Shown here: positions 56,750 to 64,000 of the stretch, in pieces
Layout of the letters: every line of letters starts with the position of its first letter
How positions within the stretch are numbered: position 1 is the first letter of the stretch
Program-made: the position numbers and the translations under genes
Notes under the pieces: generated by a model
Seen by the model: only the letters and a program-made list of their open reading frames with translations
What the model was told of the DNA's origin: nothing
Database searches by the model: none
NCBI RefSeq assembly: GCF_001279775.1
Contig: NZ_LGDG01000017.1
Coordinates: forward strand, 1-64,000
Length of the DNA: 64,000 nucleotides
Direction of reading: 5' to 3'
DNA from: Streptomyces sp. MMG1533
GTDB lineage: Bacteria; Actinomycetota; Actinomycetes; Streptomycetales; Streptomycetaceae

Positions 56750-58303
56750 GTGTTCGATACTCTCTCCGATCGCCTTTCAGCGACCTTCAAGAACTTGCGC
56801 GGCAAGGGGCGCTTGAGCGAAGCGGACATCGACGCCACGGCGCGCGAGATCCGCATCGCCCTCCTCGAAGCGGACGTCGCCCTGCCCGTCGTGCGGACGT
56901 TCATCAAGAACGTCAAGGAACGCGCGCTCGGGGCCGAGGTCTCGCGGGCGCTGAACCCCGCCCAGCAGGTCCTGAAGATCGTGAACGAGGAACTCGTCAC
57001 GATCCTCGGCGGCGAGACCCGCCGTCTGCGCTTCGCCAAGCAGCCGCCGACCGTGATCATGCTGGCGGGTCTGCAGGGTGCCGGTAAGACCACCCTCGCG
57101 GGCAAGCTCGGCCGCTGGCTGAAGGAGCAGGGCCACTCGCCCATCCTGGTCGCCGCCGACCTCCAGCGCCCCAACGCCGTCAACCAGCTCAGCGTGGTCG
57201 CCGAGCGCGCCGGCGTGGCCGTCTTCGCCCCGGAGCCGGGCAACGGCGTCGGCGATCCGGTCAAGGTCGCCAAGGACTCCATCGAGCACGCGAAGACCAA
57301 GGTCCACGACATCGTGATCGTGGACACCGCCGGCCGCCTCGGTATCGACGCCGAGATGATGCAGCAGGCGGCGGACATCCGGGACGCGGTCTCGCCGGAC
57401 GAGATCCTCTTCGTCGTCGACGCGATGATCGGCCAGGACGCGGTCAACACCGCCGAGTCCTTCCGTGACGGCGTCGGCTTCGACGGCGTGGTGCTGTCCA
57501 AGCTCGACGGTGACGCCCGCGGTGGTGCGGCGCTGTCGATCGCCTCGGTCACCGGCAAGCCGATCATGTTCGCGTCGAACGGCGAGAAGCTCGACGACTT
57601 CGACGCCTTCCACCCTGACCGGATGGCCTCCCGCATCCTCGACATGGGTGACCTGCTCACCCTGATCGAGCAGGCGGAGAAGACGTTCAGCCAGGAAGAG
57701 GCCCAGCAGATGGCCTCCAAGCTGGCGTCCAAGAAGGGCCAGGACTTCACCCTGGATGACTTCCTGGCCCAGATGGAGCAGGTCCGGAAGATGGGCAGCA
57801 TCTCCAAGCTGCTCGGCATGCTTCCGGGCATGGGCCAGATCAAGGACCAGATCAACAACCTCGACGAGCGCGACGTCGACCGCACGGCCGCCATCATCAA
57901 GTCGATGACCCCGGCCGAGCGCCAGGAGCCGACGATCATCAACGGCTCGCGCCGCGCCCGTATCGCCAAGGGTTCCGGCGTCGACGTCAGCGCGGTCAAG
58001 GGCCTGGTCGAGCGGTTCTTCGAGGCCCGCAAGATGATGTCCCGCATGGCCCAGGGCGGCGGTATGCCCGGCATGCCGGGGGTCCCGGGCATGGGCGGCG
58101 GCCCCGGCCGCTCCAAGAAGCAGCCGAAGAAGGCCAAGGGCAAGCAGCGCTCCGGCAACCCGATGAAGCGCAAGCAGCAGGAGCAGGAGGAGGCCGCCCG
58201 CCGCGCCGCCGCGGCCCAGGGCGGGGGCGCGTTCGGCGTGCCGGGCCAGCAGGCTCCGCAGGACTTCGAGCTGCCGGACGAGTTCAAGAAGTTCATGGGC
58301 TGA
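56750..58303 (+). CDS. ffh: Signal recognition particle protein Ffh
   Basis: A 517-residue SRP GTPase: N domain (1-90), G domain with P-loop GLQGAGKTT (107-115), DLQRPNAVNQL, VDTAGRL and SKLDGDARGG. The methionine-rich M domain (about 320-450) contains the 4.5S RNA-binding SGS-type segment (IAKGSGVDVSAVKGLVE). The tail has GMPGMPGVPGMGG repeats. GTG 56750 (VFDTLSDRLSATFKNLRGKG) is the conserved start. Confidence 0.98.
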   Translation: MFDTLSDRLSATFKNLRGKGRLSEADIDATAREIRIALLEADVALPVVRTFIKNVKERALGAEVSRALNPAQQVLKIVNEELVTILGGETRRLRFAKQPPTVIMLAGLQGAGKTTLAGKLGRWLKEQGHSPILVAADLQRPNAVNQLSVVAERAGVAVFAPEPGNGVGDPVKVAKDSIEHAKTKVHDIVIVDTAGRLGIDAEMMQQAADIRDAVSPDEILFVVDAMIGQDAVNTAESFRDGVGFDGVVLSKLDGDARGGAALSIASVTGKPIMFASNGEKLDDFDAFHPDRMASRILDMGDLLTLIEQAEKTFSQEEAQQMASKLASKKGQDFTLDDFLAQMEQVRKMGSISKLLGMLPGMGQIKDQINNLDERDVDRTAAIIKSMTPAERQEPTIINGSRRARIAKGSGVDVSAVKGLVERFFEARKMMSRMAQGGGMPGMPGVPGMGGGPGRSKKQPKKAKGKQRSGNPMKRKQQEQEEAARRAAAAQGGGAFGVPGQQAPQDFELPDEFKKFMG

Positions 58304-58348
58304 CAGCTGTTGCACGCGGCTCAGCGCTGAGCCTGTCTGTACGTCGCT

Positions 58349-58382
58349 GGGGGCGCCCTTCCTTTCACGGAGGGGCGCCCCC
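58349..58382 (+). terminator. ffh terminator
   Basis: GGGGGCGCCC (58349-58358) and GGGCGCCCCC (58373-58382), a 10-bp stem with loop containing TCCTTTCA, 45 bp after ffh. Confidence 0.8.
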
Positions 58383-58599
58383 CAGTGCGTTCCCGCAGGT
58401 ACTGACGAGCCCTGGCGTATCGAGGGCACCGTTCCTGAGCAGTGAGCGGGAGTGAGTCCGCGCACTGGCACGCCCCGAACGGTCGTGGGCGTCCTGGTCC
58501 CCGGCGTACTCGACCCCGAGGCGGCGACACGCATCCGTGCGGGGCCCCTGCTCCACCAGCGTGATCGGGCCAAACCGACCTGAGCGCACCCGCGTCACC

Positions 58600-59126
58600 G
58601 CGGAGCCCGTGGTCCGGCAGCGCAGCTTTCCGGCCAACCTGCTGATCTCGCCGGCCCTGATGCTGCGGGCATGGGCGGCGCGGGCGGCATGCTCGGCCGG
58701 AAGCAGCCGCCCAAGCCGGTGGAGCTGGAGTCGGGGCAGAAGCGCATGACGTTCGAGGACGTGGCGGGCATCGACGAGGTCGAGGGCGAGCTCAGCGACG
58801 TCGTCGACTTCCTGAAGAACCCGGACCCCTACCGGAAGACGGGCGCCAAGATGCCCAGGGGCGTGCTGCCGGCCGGTCCGCCCGGCACCGGAAAGACCCT
58901 CCTCGCACGTGCGGTGGCCGGCGAGGCGGGGGGTGCCCTTCTTCTCGGCGTCCGCCTCCGAGTTCATCGAGGTGATCGTGGGCGTGGGCGCCTCCCGCGT
59001 GCTGAACTGTTCGCCGAGGCACGCAAGGTGGCCCCGTCGATCATCTTCATCGACGAGACCGACACCATCGGCCGGGCCCGCGGCGGCGGCTCCGGCATGG
59101 GCGGCCACGGGCCGGCGCCGGGCTGA
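58600..59126 (+). pseudogene. Broken, truncated ftsH-like protease gene
   Basis: Pieces of an FtsH AAA protease lie in two frames. FPANLLISPALML is the end of the transmembrane part. After a frame change come MGGAGGMLGRKQPPKP and MTFEDVAGIDEVEGELSDVV with Walker A GPPGTGKTLLARAVAGEA (58880s). The next frame gives FFSASASEFIEVIVGVGASRV (about 58935-59000), and the first frame resumes with ELFAEARKVAPSIIFIDETDTIGRARGGG (Walker B). After GSGMGGHG the homology stops, so the arginine finger, AAA lid and the HEXXH protease domain are missing. S. coelicolor has an intact second ftsH at this position as I recall. This copy cannot make a working protease. Confidence 0.88.
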
Positions 59127-59137
59127 ACGCGCCTGCT

Positions 59138-59222
59138 GAAGGAAGCCGACGTCTGAAAGAAGCCGACGTCTGAAAGAAGCCGACGTCTGAAAGAAGCCGA
59201 CGTCTGGAGGAAACCGACGTCT
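59138..59222. repeat. Five tandem 17-bp repeats at the end of the ftsH remnant
   Basis: Unit GAAAGAAGCCGACGTCT at 59138, 59155, 59172, 59189 and 59206; the middle three are identical, the first and last differ by one and three bases. Repeats 1-4 are each followed by GA, giving a TGA. The last unit ends at the stop codon of the convergent methyltransferase gene. Confidence 0.97.
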
Positions 59223-60078
59223 AGGGGACACGCGCTATCAGGTACCGGAACACGTTCGGCATCCACACCGTGCCGTCCCGGCGCTGATGCGGATGCAGGG
59301 CCTCCGCCAGCTCCTTGTCGACCTGGACCCGGTCCGTCGCGGAGATCGCCGCGTCGAAGAGGCCTGTCGACAGCAGTCCGCGCACCGCGCTGTCGACGTC
59401 CGCGTACCCGAAGGGGCAGGCGACCCGGCCGGAGCCGTCCGGCTTGAGGCCGGCCCGCTGGGCGACCTCCTCCAGGTCGTCACGGAGAGCGGGGCGCCAA
59501 CTGCCCGTACTGCGCAACGGATCCGCCAGCTTGGTGGCCACCCGCAGCACGGACGACGTGGCGCACCGCTCCGGCGGGCCCCAGCCGGCCAGCACCACGG
59601 GCGCCCCCCGCGCGGCAAGCGGCACCGCCGAGGCGAGCAGCTCCCCGAGCCCCTCCGAGTCGCCCGCGAGACACCCGATGGGCTCGAAGGCGGTCACCAC
59701 GGTGTACGCGGGAGTGTCCGCGTCGGCCGCTTCCCCGGGTAAACCCTCGACGAGCCGGGTGCCGGCACGCGCGCGCGTGCCCCCCGCCTGCGGCAGCAGC
59801 CGCTCCCGCGCGAGGGCCAGCCGTTGGGGGGAGGAGTCGTCGACACCGGTCACCGCGGCACCTCTGGAGGCCGCCATCAGCAGGGCGAGCCCGGAGCCGC
59901 AGTCGAGGCCCAGCAGTCGCGAGGCGGGGCCGACTTCCAGTCGCTCGTAGACGGCCTCGTAGAGCGGCACCAGCATCCGCTCCTGGATCTCGGACCAGTC
60001 ACGCGCGCGTGCACCGAGGTCCACACGGGGTGGCTCTCCCGTATGGGACAGGTGCTGCCGCACGAGCGTAGGTGTCAT
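59221..60078 (-). CDS. SAM-dependent methyltransferase (class I)
   Basis: A 285-residue protein with a Rossmann-type SAM site: LLGLDCGSGLALLMAASRGAAVTGVDDS (about 55-82), VEGLPGE, and FEPIGCLAG in place of a post-III motif. The substrate is unknown; C-terminal YADVDSAVRGLLSTGLFDAA resembles small-molecule methyltransferases. ATG 60078; longer upstream frames overlap the divergent proS promoter. It ends in the 17-bp repeat array. Confidence 0.88.
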   Translation of the reverse strand: MTPTLVRQHLSHTGEPPRVDLGARARDWSEIQERMLVPLYEAVYERLEVGPASRLLGLDCGSGLALLMAASRGAAVTGVDDSSPQRLALARERLLPQAGGTRARAGTRLVEGLPGEAADADTPAYTVVTAFEPIGCLAGDSEGLGELLASAVPLAARGAPVVLAGWGPPERCATSSVLRVATKLADPLRSTGSWRPALRDDLEEVAQRAGLKPDGSGRVACPFGYADVDSAVRGLLSTGLFDAAISATDRVQVDKELAEALHPHQRRDGTVWMPNVFRYLIARVP

Positions 60079-60278
60079 AGGTAAGCGCCCCAATCTGCCG
60101 AGAGTTGCCGCCGTGCCCGATTCCGTAGCCCCCGTGACATGCGCTCGCACTCCCCCCGTATGCCAGGTAACTCCGCACTCGACCGCGCGTCCAGGGGTTG
60201 TCCGGCCCTGCTTGTGGGTTCGCTGTGCGAGTGGCGAGAATTCACATACCGGCAATCTGGGCCCGTACGATCGCGCCC

Positions 60279-61694
60279 ATGGCAAAGGCACCCGTTCTCA
60301 CGCCCCGCGCGGACGACTTCCCGCGCTGGTACCAGGATCTGATCAACAAGGCCGAGCTGGCCGACAACGGGCCGGTGCGCGGCACCATGGTGATCCGACC
60401 GTACGGGTACGGGCTGTGGGAGCGGATGCAGGCGGAGATGGACGCCCGCATCAAGGAGACGGGTACCCAGAACGCGTACTTCCCGCTGCTGATCCCGCAG
60501 TCGTACCTGACGCGCGAGGCGGACCACGTCGAGGGGTTCGCGCCGGAGCTGGCCGTGGTGACGCACGGCGGCGGCAAGGAGCTGGAGGAGCCGGCGGTCG
60601 TCCGCCCCACCTCCGAGATGATCATCAACGACTACTTCTCGAAGTGGGTGCAGAGCTACCGTGACCTGCCCCTGCTGATCAACCAGTGGGCCAACGTGGT
60701 CCGTTGGGAGCTCCGGCCCCGCTTGTTCCTGCGCACGACCGAGTTCCTGTGGCAGGAGGGCCACACCGCGCACGCCACGTTCGAGGACGCGCGCGACTTC
60801 GCCTCCCACATCCATCGCGAGGTCTACGAGGACTTCATGACGAACGTCCTCGCGATGGACGTCGTCCCCGGCCGCAAGACCGTCAAGGAACGGTTCGCCG
60901 GCGCCATCAACACCCTCACGCTCGAAGGCATGATGGGCGACGGCAAGGCGCTCCAGATGGCCACCAGCCACGAGCTGGGCCAGAACTTCGCCAAGGCCTT
61001 CAACACCTCGTACCTGTCCAAGGACGGCACGCAGGAACTCGTCTGGCAGACCTCCTGGGGCTCGACCACCCGCATGATCGGCGCCCTGGTGATGATGCAC
61101 GGCGACGACAACGGCCTCCGGGTCCCGCCGCGCCTGGCCCAGATCCAGGCCGTCGTCCTCGCCATCAAGGGCGACGAGGCGGTTCTGGCCAAGGTCCGTG
61201 AGCTCGGCGACCGGCTGAAGGCGGCGGGCGTACGCGTCCAGGTCGACGACCGGGTGGACACCCCCTTCGGCCGCCGCGCCGTCGACTGGGAGCTGAAGGG
61301 CGTGCCCGTACGGATCGAGATCGGGCCCCGTGACCTGGAGAACGGCACCGCGATGCTGGCCCGCCGCATCCCGGGCGGCAAGGAGCCGGTCGCCCTGGAT
61401 TCCCTCGTCGGCAGCCTCCCAGCGATCCTCGAAGAGGACCAGGCGCTGCTCCTGAAGCAGTCCCGCGAGCGCCGCGAGTCCCGTACGTCGGAGGTGTCGA
61501 CGATCGAGGAGGCCGTCGAGGCCGCCGTCGCCGGCGGCTGGGCGCGCATCCCCTGGGCGACCCTCGGCGAAGAGGGCGAGGCCAAGCTGGCCGACCACTC
61601 GGTGACCGTACGGTGTCTGGTCACCGAGGACGGGTCGGTGCCGGAGGACGGTGACGCGCCGGGTAACGTCGCGATCGTCGCGCGCGCTTACTAA
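60279..61694 (+). CDS. proS: Prolyl-tRNA synthetase, archaeal/eukaryal type
   Basis: A 471-residue class II synthetase. Motif 1 region ([19 protein letters not shown]), motif 2 ([15 protein letters not shown], then [24 protein letters not shown]-like segment), motif 3 ([18 protein letters not shown]). It lacks the about 180-residue INS editing domain of bacterial ProRS and has the C-terminal zinc-like extension typical of the archaeal/eukaryal type, here shortened and ending ARAY. Streptomyces normally carries a bacterial-type proS elsewhere, so this is probably a second enzyme. ATG 60279. Confidence 0.93.
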   Translation: [471 protein letters not shown]

Positions 61695-61755
61695 GTAGCG
61701 CCCTTCCGGCGGGAGAGCGACCGAAACGCCTCTTGCGCAACTGCGGATCACAGGT

Positions 61756-61790
61756 GCCCCGGCGTGCGGACATCGTCTACGTGCCGGGGC
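61756..61790 (+). terminator. proS terminator-like hairpin
   Basis: GCCCCGGC (61756-61763) and GCCGGGGC (61783-61790) with partly paired interior, 61 bp after proS. Confidence 0.55.
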
Positions 61791-61954
61791 GTACGTCAGA
61801 CTACGCACCAGCTTGTTACGAGCTGTGAGGCTTATCCGCAGATCAGCGCACCCGCCCTCGTCAGGACGCATCAGCGGCAACTGACGGGTACGTGCAAATT
61901 ATTTGGGATGCCCCGGAATCGGAACACAGGGGCACTCTGGCTCGTTGTCATTAC

Positions 61955-62557
61955 GTGAGCACGACACAGACACCACCTGTTCTCGCCGCAGAGCTGGCAG
62001 AGGCGTGGGCCGACATTCAGCGGTACCACCCCGAGCTGCCCGATCTTGCCGCGCCAGAGTCCCTGATCGGGGAGTCGTCGTCCGCGTGCGGTCACGAGCT
62101 CTCCTTCGAGCGACTGCTTCACGAGGCAGTCCATGGCATCGCCGCCTCGCGCGGCATCCGCGACACGTCCCGTGCCGGCCGCTACCACAACCGCAGATTC
62201 CTCGCGATCGCCGAGGAGCTGGGCCTGGACCACCCCGAGGAGCCGCACCCGAGCAGCGGTTTCTCCCTGGTCACGCTCACCCCCGAGGCGAAGCGCCGTT
62301 ACCGCCCGACCATCGAGCGCCTCCAGCGCGCCCTCAAGGCGCACTCGGTGGCCACCGCCGCCGACACGTCCCGCACCTTCCGCGGCCCGGCCGCCCGCCA
62401 CGGCTCCTCCGGTGGCGGCGTCCGGGTCAAGGCGGTCTGCGACTGCGGCCGCAACGTCCGGGTCGTCCCGTCGGTGCTGGCCCAGGCGCCGATCGTGTGC
62501 GGGGGGTGCGGGAAGCCGTTCCGTATCCCGGAGGTCGTGGGCGCGGCGGCGAGCTGA
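61955..62557 (+). CDS. SprT-like zinc metalloprotease candidate
   Basis: A 200-residue protein usually left as hypothetical. HEAVH (residues 56-60) fits HExxH, and a third His (His78 in RYHNRRFLAIAEELGL) sits where SprT-type proteases have it. The C-terminus has a zinc ribbon: CDC (162-164) and CGGC (182-185). This layout (SprT domain plus ribbon) matches SprT/Spartan-type proteases that act on DNA-protein crosslinks, but the identity is by motif only. GTG 61955 starts at a conserved-looking N-terminus (VSTTQTPPVLAAEL). Confidence 0.75.
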   Translation: MSTTQTPPVLAAELAEAWADIQRYHPELPDLAAPESLIGESSSACGHELSFERLLHEAVHGIAASRGIRDTSRAGRYHNRRFLAIAEELGLDHPEEPHPSSGFSLVTLTPEAKRRYRPTIERLQRALKAHSVATAADTSRTFRGPAARHGSSGGGVRVKAVCDCGRNVRVVPSVLAQAPIVCGGCGKPFRIPEVVGAAAS

Positions 62558-62851
62558 CTGCCACACCGGCATCTCGTGGGTGCCGGACGAGCGGGCGGCA
62601 TGGGCGCGGGGCGCCGTTGCGGTCGTACGCAGCGGCACCTCGCGGCGCGCCGGGTGTCTCTCAGGCGTGCCTCGGTGCACCCGCGGTCCAACGCGAGCCG
62701 CAGGGTATGGCACAATGGCTAGCTGTACTCGACAGCCGCACAGGAACCCTCTCGCCTCCGGCTGACGCGTCCATCGGGCACTCGGGTACCGCAACCCCAC
62801 GCGGCCATCTCGCCGTGCCCAACCACGTCAAATCCAGGAGAACCCACTCCC

Positions 62852-63271
62852 GTGGCAGTCAAGATCAAGCTGAAGCGTCTGGGCAAGATCCGTTCGCCTC
62901 ACTACCGCATCGTCGTCGCCGACTCCCGTACCCGTCGTGACGGTCGTGCGATCGAGGAGATCGGCCTGTACCACCCGGTGCAGAACCCCTCGCGCATGGA
63001 GGTCGACGCCGAGCGCGTGGCCTACTGGCTCTCCGTCGGCGCCCAGCCGACCGAGCCCGTGCTCGCCATCCTGAAGAAGACCGGCGACTGGCAGAAGTTC
63101 AAGGGCGAGCCCGCCCCGGCTCCGCTGCTCCAGCCGGCCGAGAAGGCCGCTCGTCCGCTGTTCGAGGCTCTCGGCGGCGACGACGAGGGCAAGGGTGAGG
63201 CCATCACCCAGAAGAAGAAGGCTGAGAAGAAGGACGACGCCCCGGCCGAGTCCGCGTCGACCGAGGCCTGA
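62852..63271 (+). CDS. rpsP: 30S ribosomal protein S16
   Basis: A 139-residue S16: [31 protein letters not shown] start, then a normal core to about residue 85 and an acidic/lysine-rich tail ([19 protein letters not shown]) typical of actinobacteria. GTG 62852 follows AGGAG. First gene of rpsP-khpA-rimM. The 294 bp upstream (62558-62851) hold its promoter and leader; no distinct structure identified. Confidence 0.98.
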   Translation: MAVKIKLKRLGKIRSPHYRIVVADSRTRRDGRAIEEIGLYHPVQNPSRMEVDAERVAYWLSVGAQPTEPVLAILKKTGDWQKFKGEPAPAPLLQPAEKAARPLFEALGGDDEGKGEAITQKKKAEKKDDAPAESASTEA

Positions 63272-63273
63272 GC

Positions 63274-63513
63274 ATGCTCGAGGAGGCTCTCGAGCACCTC
63301 GTGAAGGGCATCGTCGACAACCCTGACGATGTGCAGGTCGCCTCGCGCAACCTGCGTCGCGGGCGGGTGCTGGAGGTCCGGGTCCACCCCGACGACCTCG
63401 GCAAGGTGATCGGCCGCAACGGCCGTACCGCACGCGCCCTGCGCACCGTCGTGGGTGCCATCGGCGGCCGCGGTGTCCGCGTCGACCTTGTCGACGTCGA
63501 CCACGTCCGCTGA
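63274..63513 (+). CDS. khpA: KH-domain RNA-binding protein KhpA
   Basis: A 79-residue single KH domain: MLEEALEHLVKGIVDNPDDV, GxxG loop GRNG (47-50, in GKVIGRNGRTARALRTVV). ATG 63274, 2 bp after rpsP. Binds RNA, often with KhpB, and affects small RNAs and division in other bacteria. Confidence 0.97.
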   Translation: MLEEALEHLVKGIVDNPDDVQVASRNLRRGRVLEVRVHPDDLGKVIGRNGRTARALRTVVGAIGGRGVRVDLVDVDHVR

Positions 63514-63534
63514 CGCCAAAAGCAGCACCGGCTC

Positions 63535-63568
63535 GGGCCGGGGAGGGCCACTGGGCCGTCCCCGGCCC
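63535..63568 (+). terminator. Stem-loop between khpA and rimM
   Basis: GGGCCGGGGA (63535-63544) with TCCCCGGCCC (63559-63568), with GGGCC/GGCC pairing in the loop. It may be a terminator, attenuator or processing site within the operon. Confidence 0.5.
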
Positions 63569-63608
63569 GTAGTCGTTACGGGTCGTTACGACAGGAGATC
63601 TTCGAAAA

Positions 63609-64000
63609 GTGCAGCTCGTAGTCGCACGGATCGGCCGTGCCCACGGCATCAAGGGCGAGGTCACCGTCGAGGTCCGTACAGACGAGCCCGAACTGCGGCT
63701 CGCACCCGGCGCCGTACTGGCGACCGACCCCGCCTCGGCGGGTCCGCTCACCATCGAGACCGGCCGCGTCCACAGCGGCCGGCTCCTGCTGCGCTTCGAG
63801 GGCGTCCGCGACCGCAACGCTGCCGAGGCCCTGCGCAACATCCTCCTGATCGCCGAGATCGACCCGGAAGTACTGCCCGAGGACGAGGACGAGTTCTACG
63901 ACCACCAGCTGATCGACCTCGACGTGGTCACCGAGGACGGCATGGAGGTCGGCCGGATCACCGAGATCTCCCACCTGCCCTCGCAGGACCTCTTCATCGT
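63609..64000 (+). CDS. rimM: Ribosome maturation factor RimM (partial, runs off window)
   Basis: The first 130 codons of Rim[29 protein letters not shown] is the N-terminal signature; [24 protein letters not shown] is the start of the PRC-barrel domain. Binds S19 during 30S assembly. GTG 63609. The 3' end lies beyond the window. Confidence 0.97.
   Translation, partial: MQLVVARIGRAHGIKGEVTVEVRTDEPELRLAPGAVLATDPASAGPLTIETGRVHSGRLLLRFEGVRDRNAAEALRNILLIAEIDPEVLPEDEDEFYDHQLIDLDVVTEDGMEVGRITEISHLPSQDLFI

Overview
The window is a stretch of Streptomyces chromosome. The evidence is very high GC with G/C-biased third codon positions, many GTG starts, and actinomycete-specific genes: a conservon, ndgR, a long-tailed HupS, nsdA, glcP, and glnK behind a GlnR-type box. 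Gene content and order match the conserved core region corresponding, from memory, to S. coelicolor SCO5541 to about SCO5593. Most genes are housekeeping, so the unusual items are small insertions, decays and expansions inside a syntenic background.

Layout. 1-4776 (minus): conservon cvnA-cvnB-cvnC-cvnD, with cvnD cut by the window edge. 4777-5715: control region plus a small peptide gene with a duplicated motif. 5716-8786: FAH-family hydrolase, gltX, HAD phosphatase. 8878-9394: five tRNA genes (Gln-CTG, Glu-CTC, Glu-CTC, Gln-CTG, Glu-CTC). 9447-10725: divergent MerR regulator and DUF4188 protein. 10814-13749: ndgR divergent from leuC-leuD. 14027-15048: small conserved protein and hupS. 15120-19125: small OB-like protein, cofC, then plsC-gpsA-ddlA. 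19245-21959: DUF3515 lipoprotein, Lrp ligand-binding domain protein, thiL-thiD. 22160-24438: rpmB and a DAK/FakA-like kinase. 24442-29546 (minus): an Hsp90-like ATPase translationally coupled to a 1092-residue TPR protein. 29712-37087: recG carrying an intein, rsmD, coaD, a DivIVA-like protein, yceD-rpmF-rnc. 37169-41285: mutM, an HxlR regulator with a divergent flavodoxin-fold gene, a CAP-domain protein, acylphosphatase, a small coiled-coil protein. 41499-49418: smc, glcP, a luciferase-like oxidoreductase, ftsY. 49524-52127: prim-pol-like protein and nsdA. 52452-56604: amtB-glnK-glnD behind a GlnR box. 56750-64000: ffh, a broken ftsH, a methyltransferase, an archaeal/eukaryal-type proS, a SprT-like protein, rpsP-khpA-rimM.

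How the genes work together. One theme is translation and protein export: gltX, proS, rpmB, rpmF, rpsP, rimM, khpA, rnc, tRNAs, ftsY and ffh. Others are chromosome maintenance (recG, mutM, smc, hupS), envelope and lipid precursors (plsC, gpsA, ddlA), cofactors (coaD, thiL/thiD, cofC), nitrogen sensing (amtB-glnK-glnD) and glucose uptake (glcP).

Most interesting items: (i) a 338-residue class 3 (Trp-Cys-Thr) intein with a LAGLIDADG endonuclease domain, inserted exactly in the Walker A motif of RecG; (ii) the coupled Hsp90-like/TPR pair, which resembles a bacterial chaperone/co-chaperone module and whose TPR gene carries a 30-bp in-frame repeat array; (iii) a 63-residue peptide gene with a duplicated TANPRRT(T/I)L motif and its own terminator next to the conservon; (iv) an inverted duplication inside the DAK-family gene; (v) a decayed ftsH ending in five 17-bp tandem repeats; (vi) a SprT-like metalloprotease candidate; (vii) a glcP promoter whose spacer is an operator-like palindrome.
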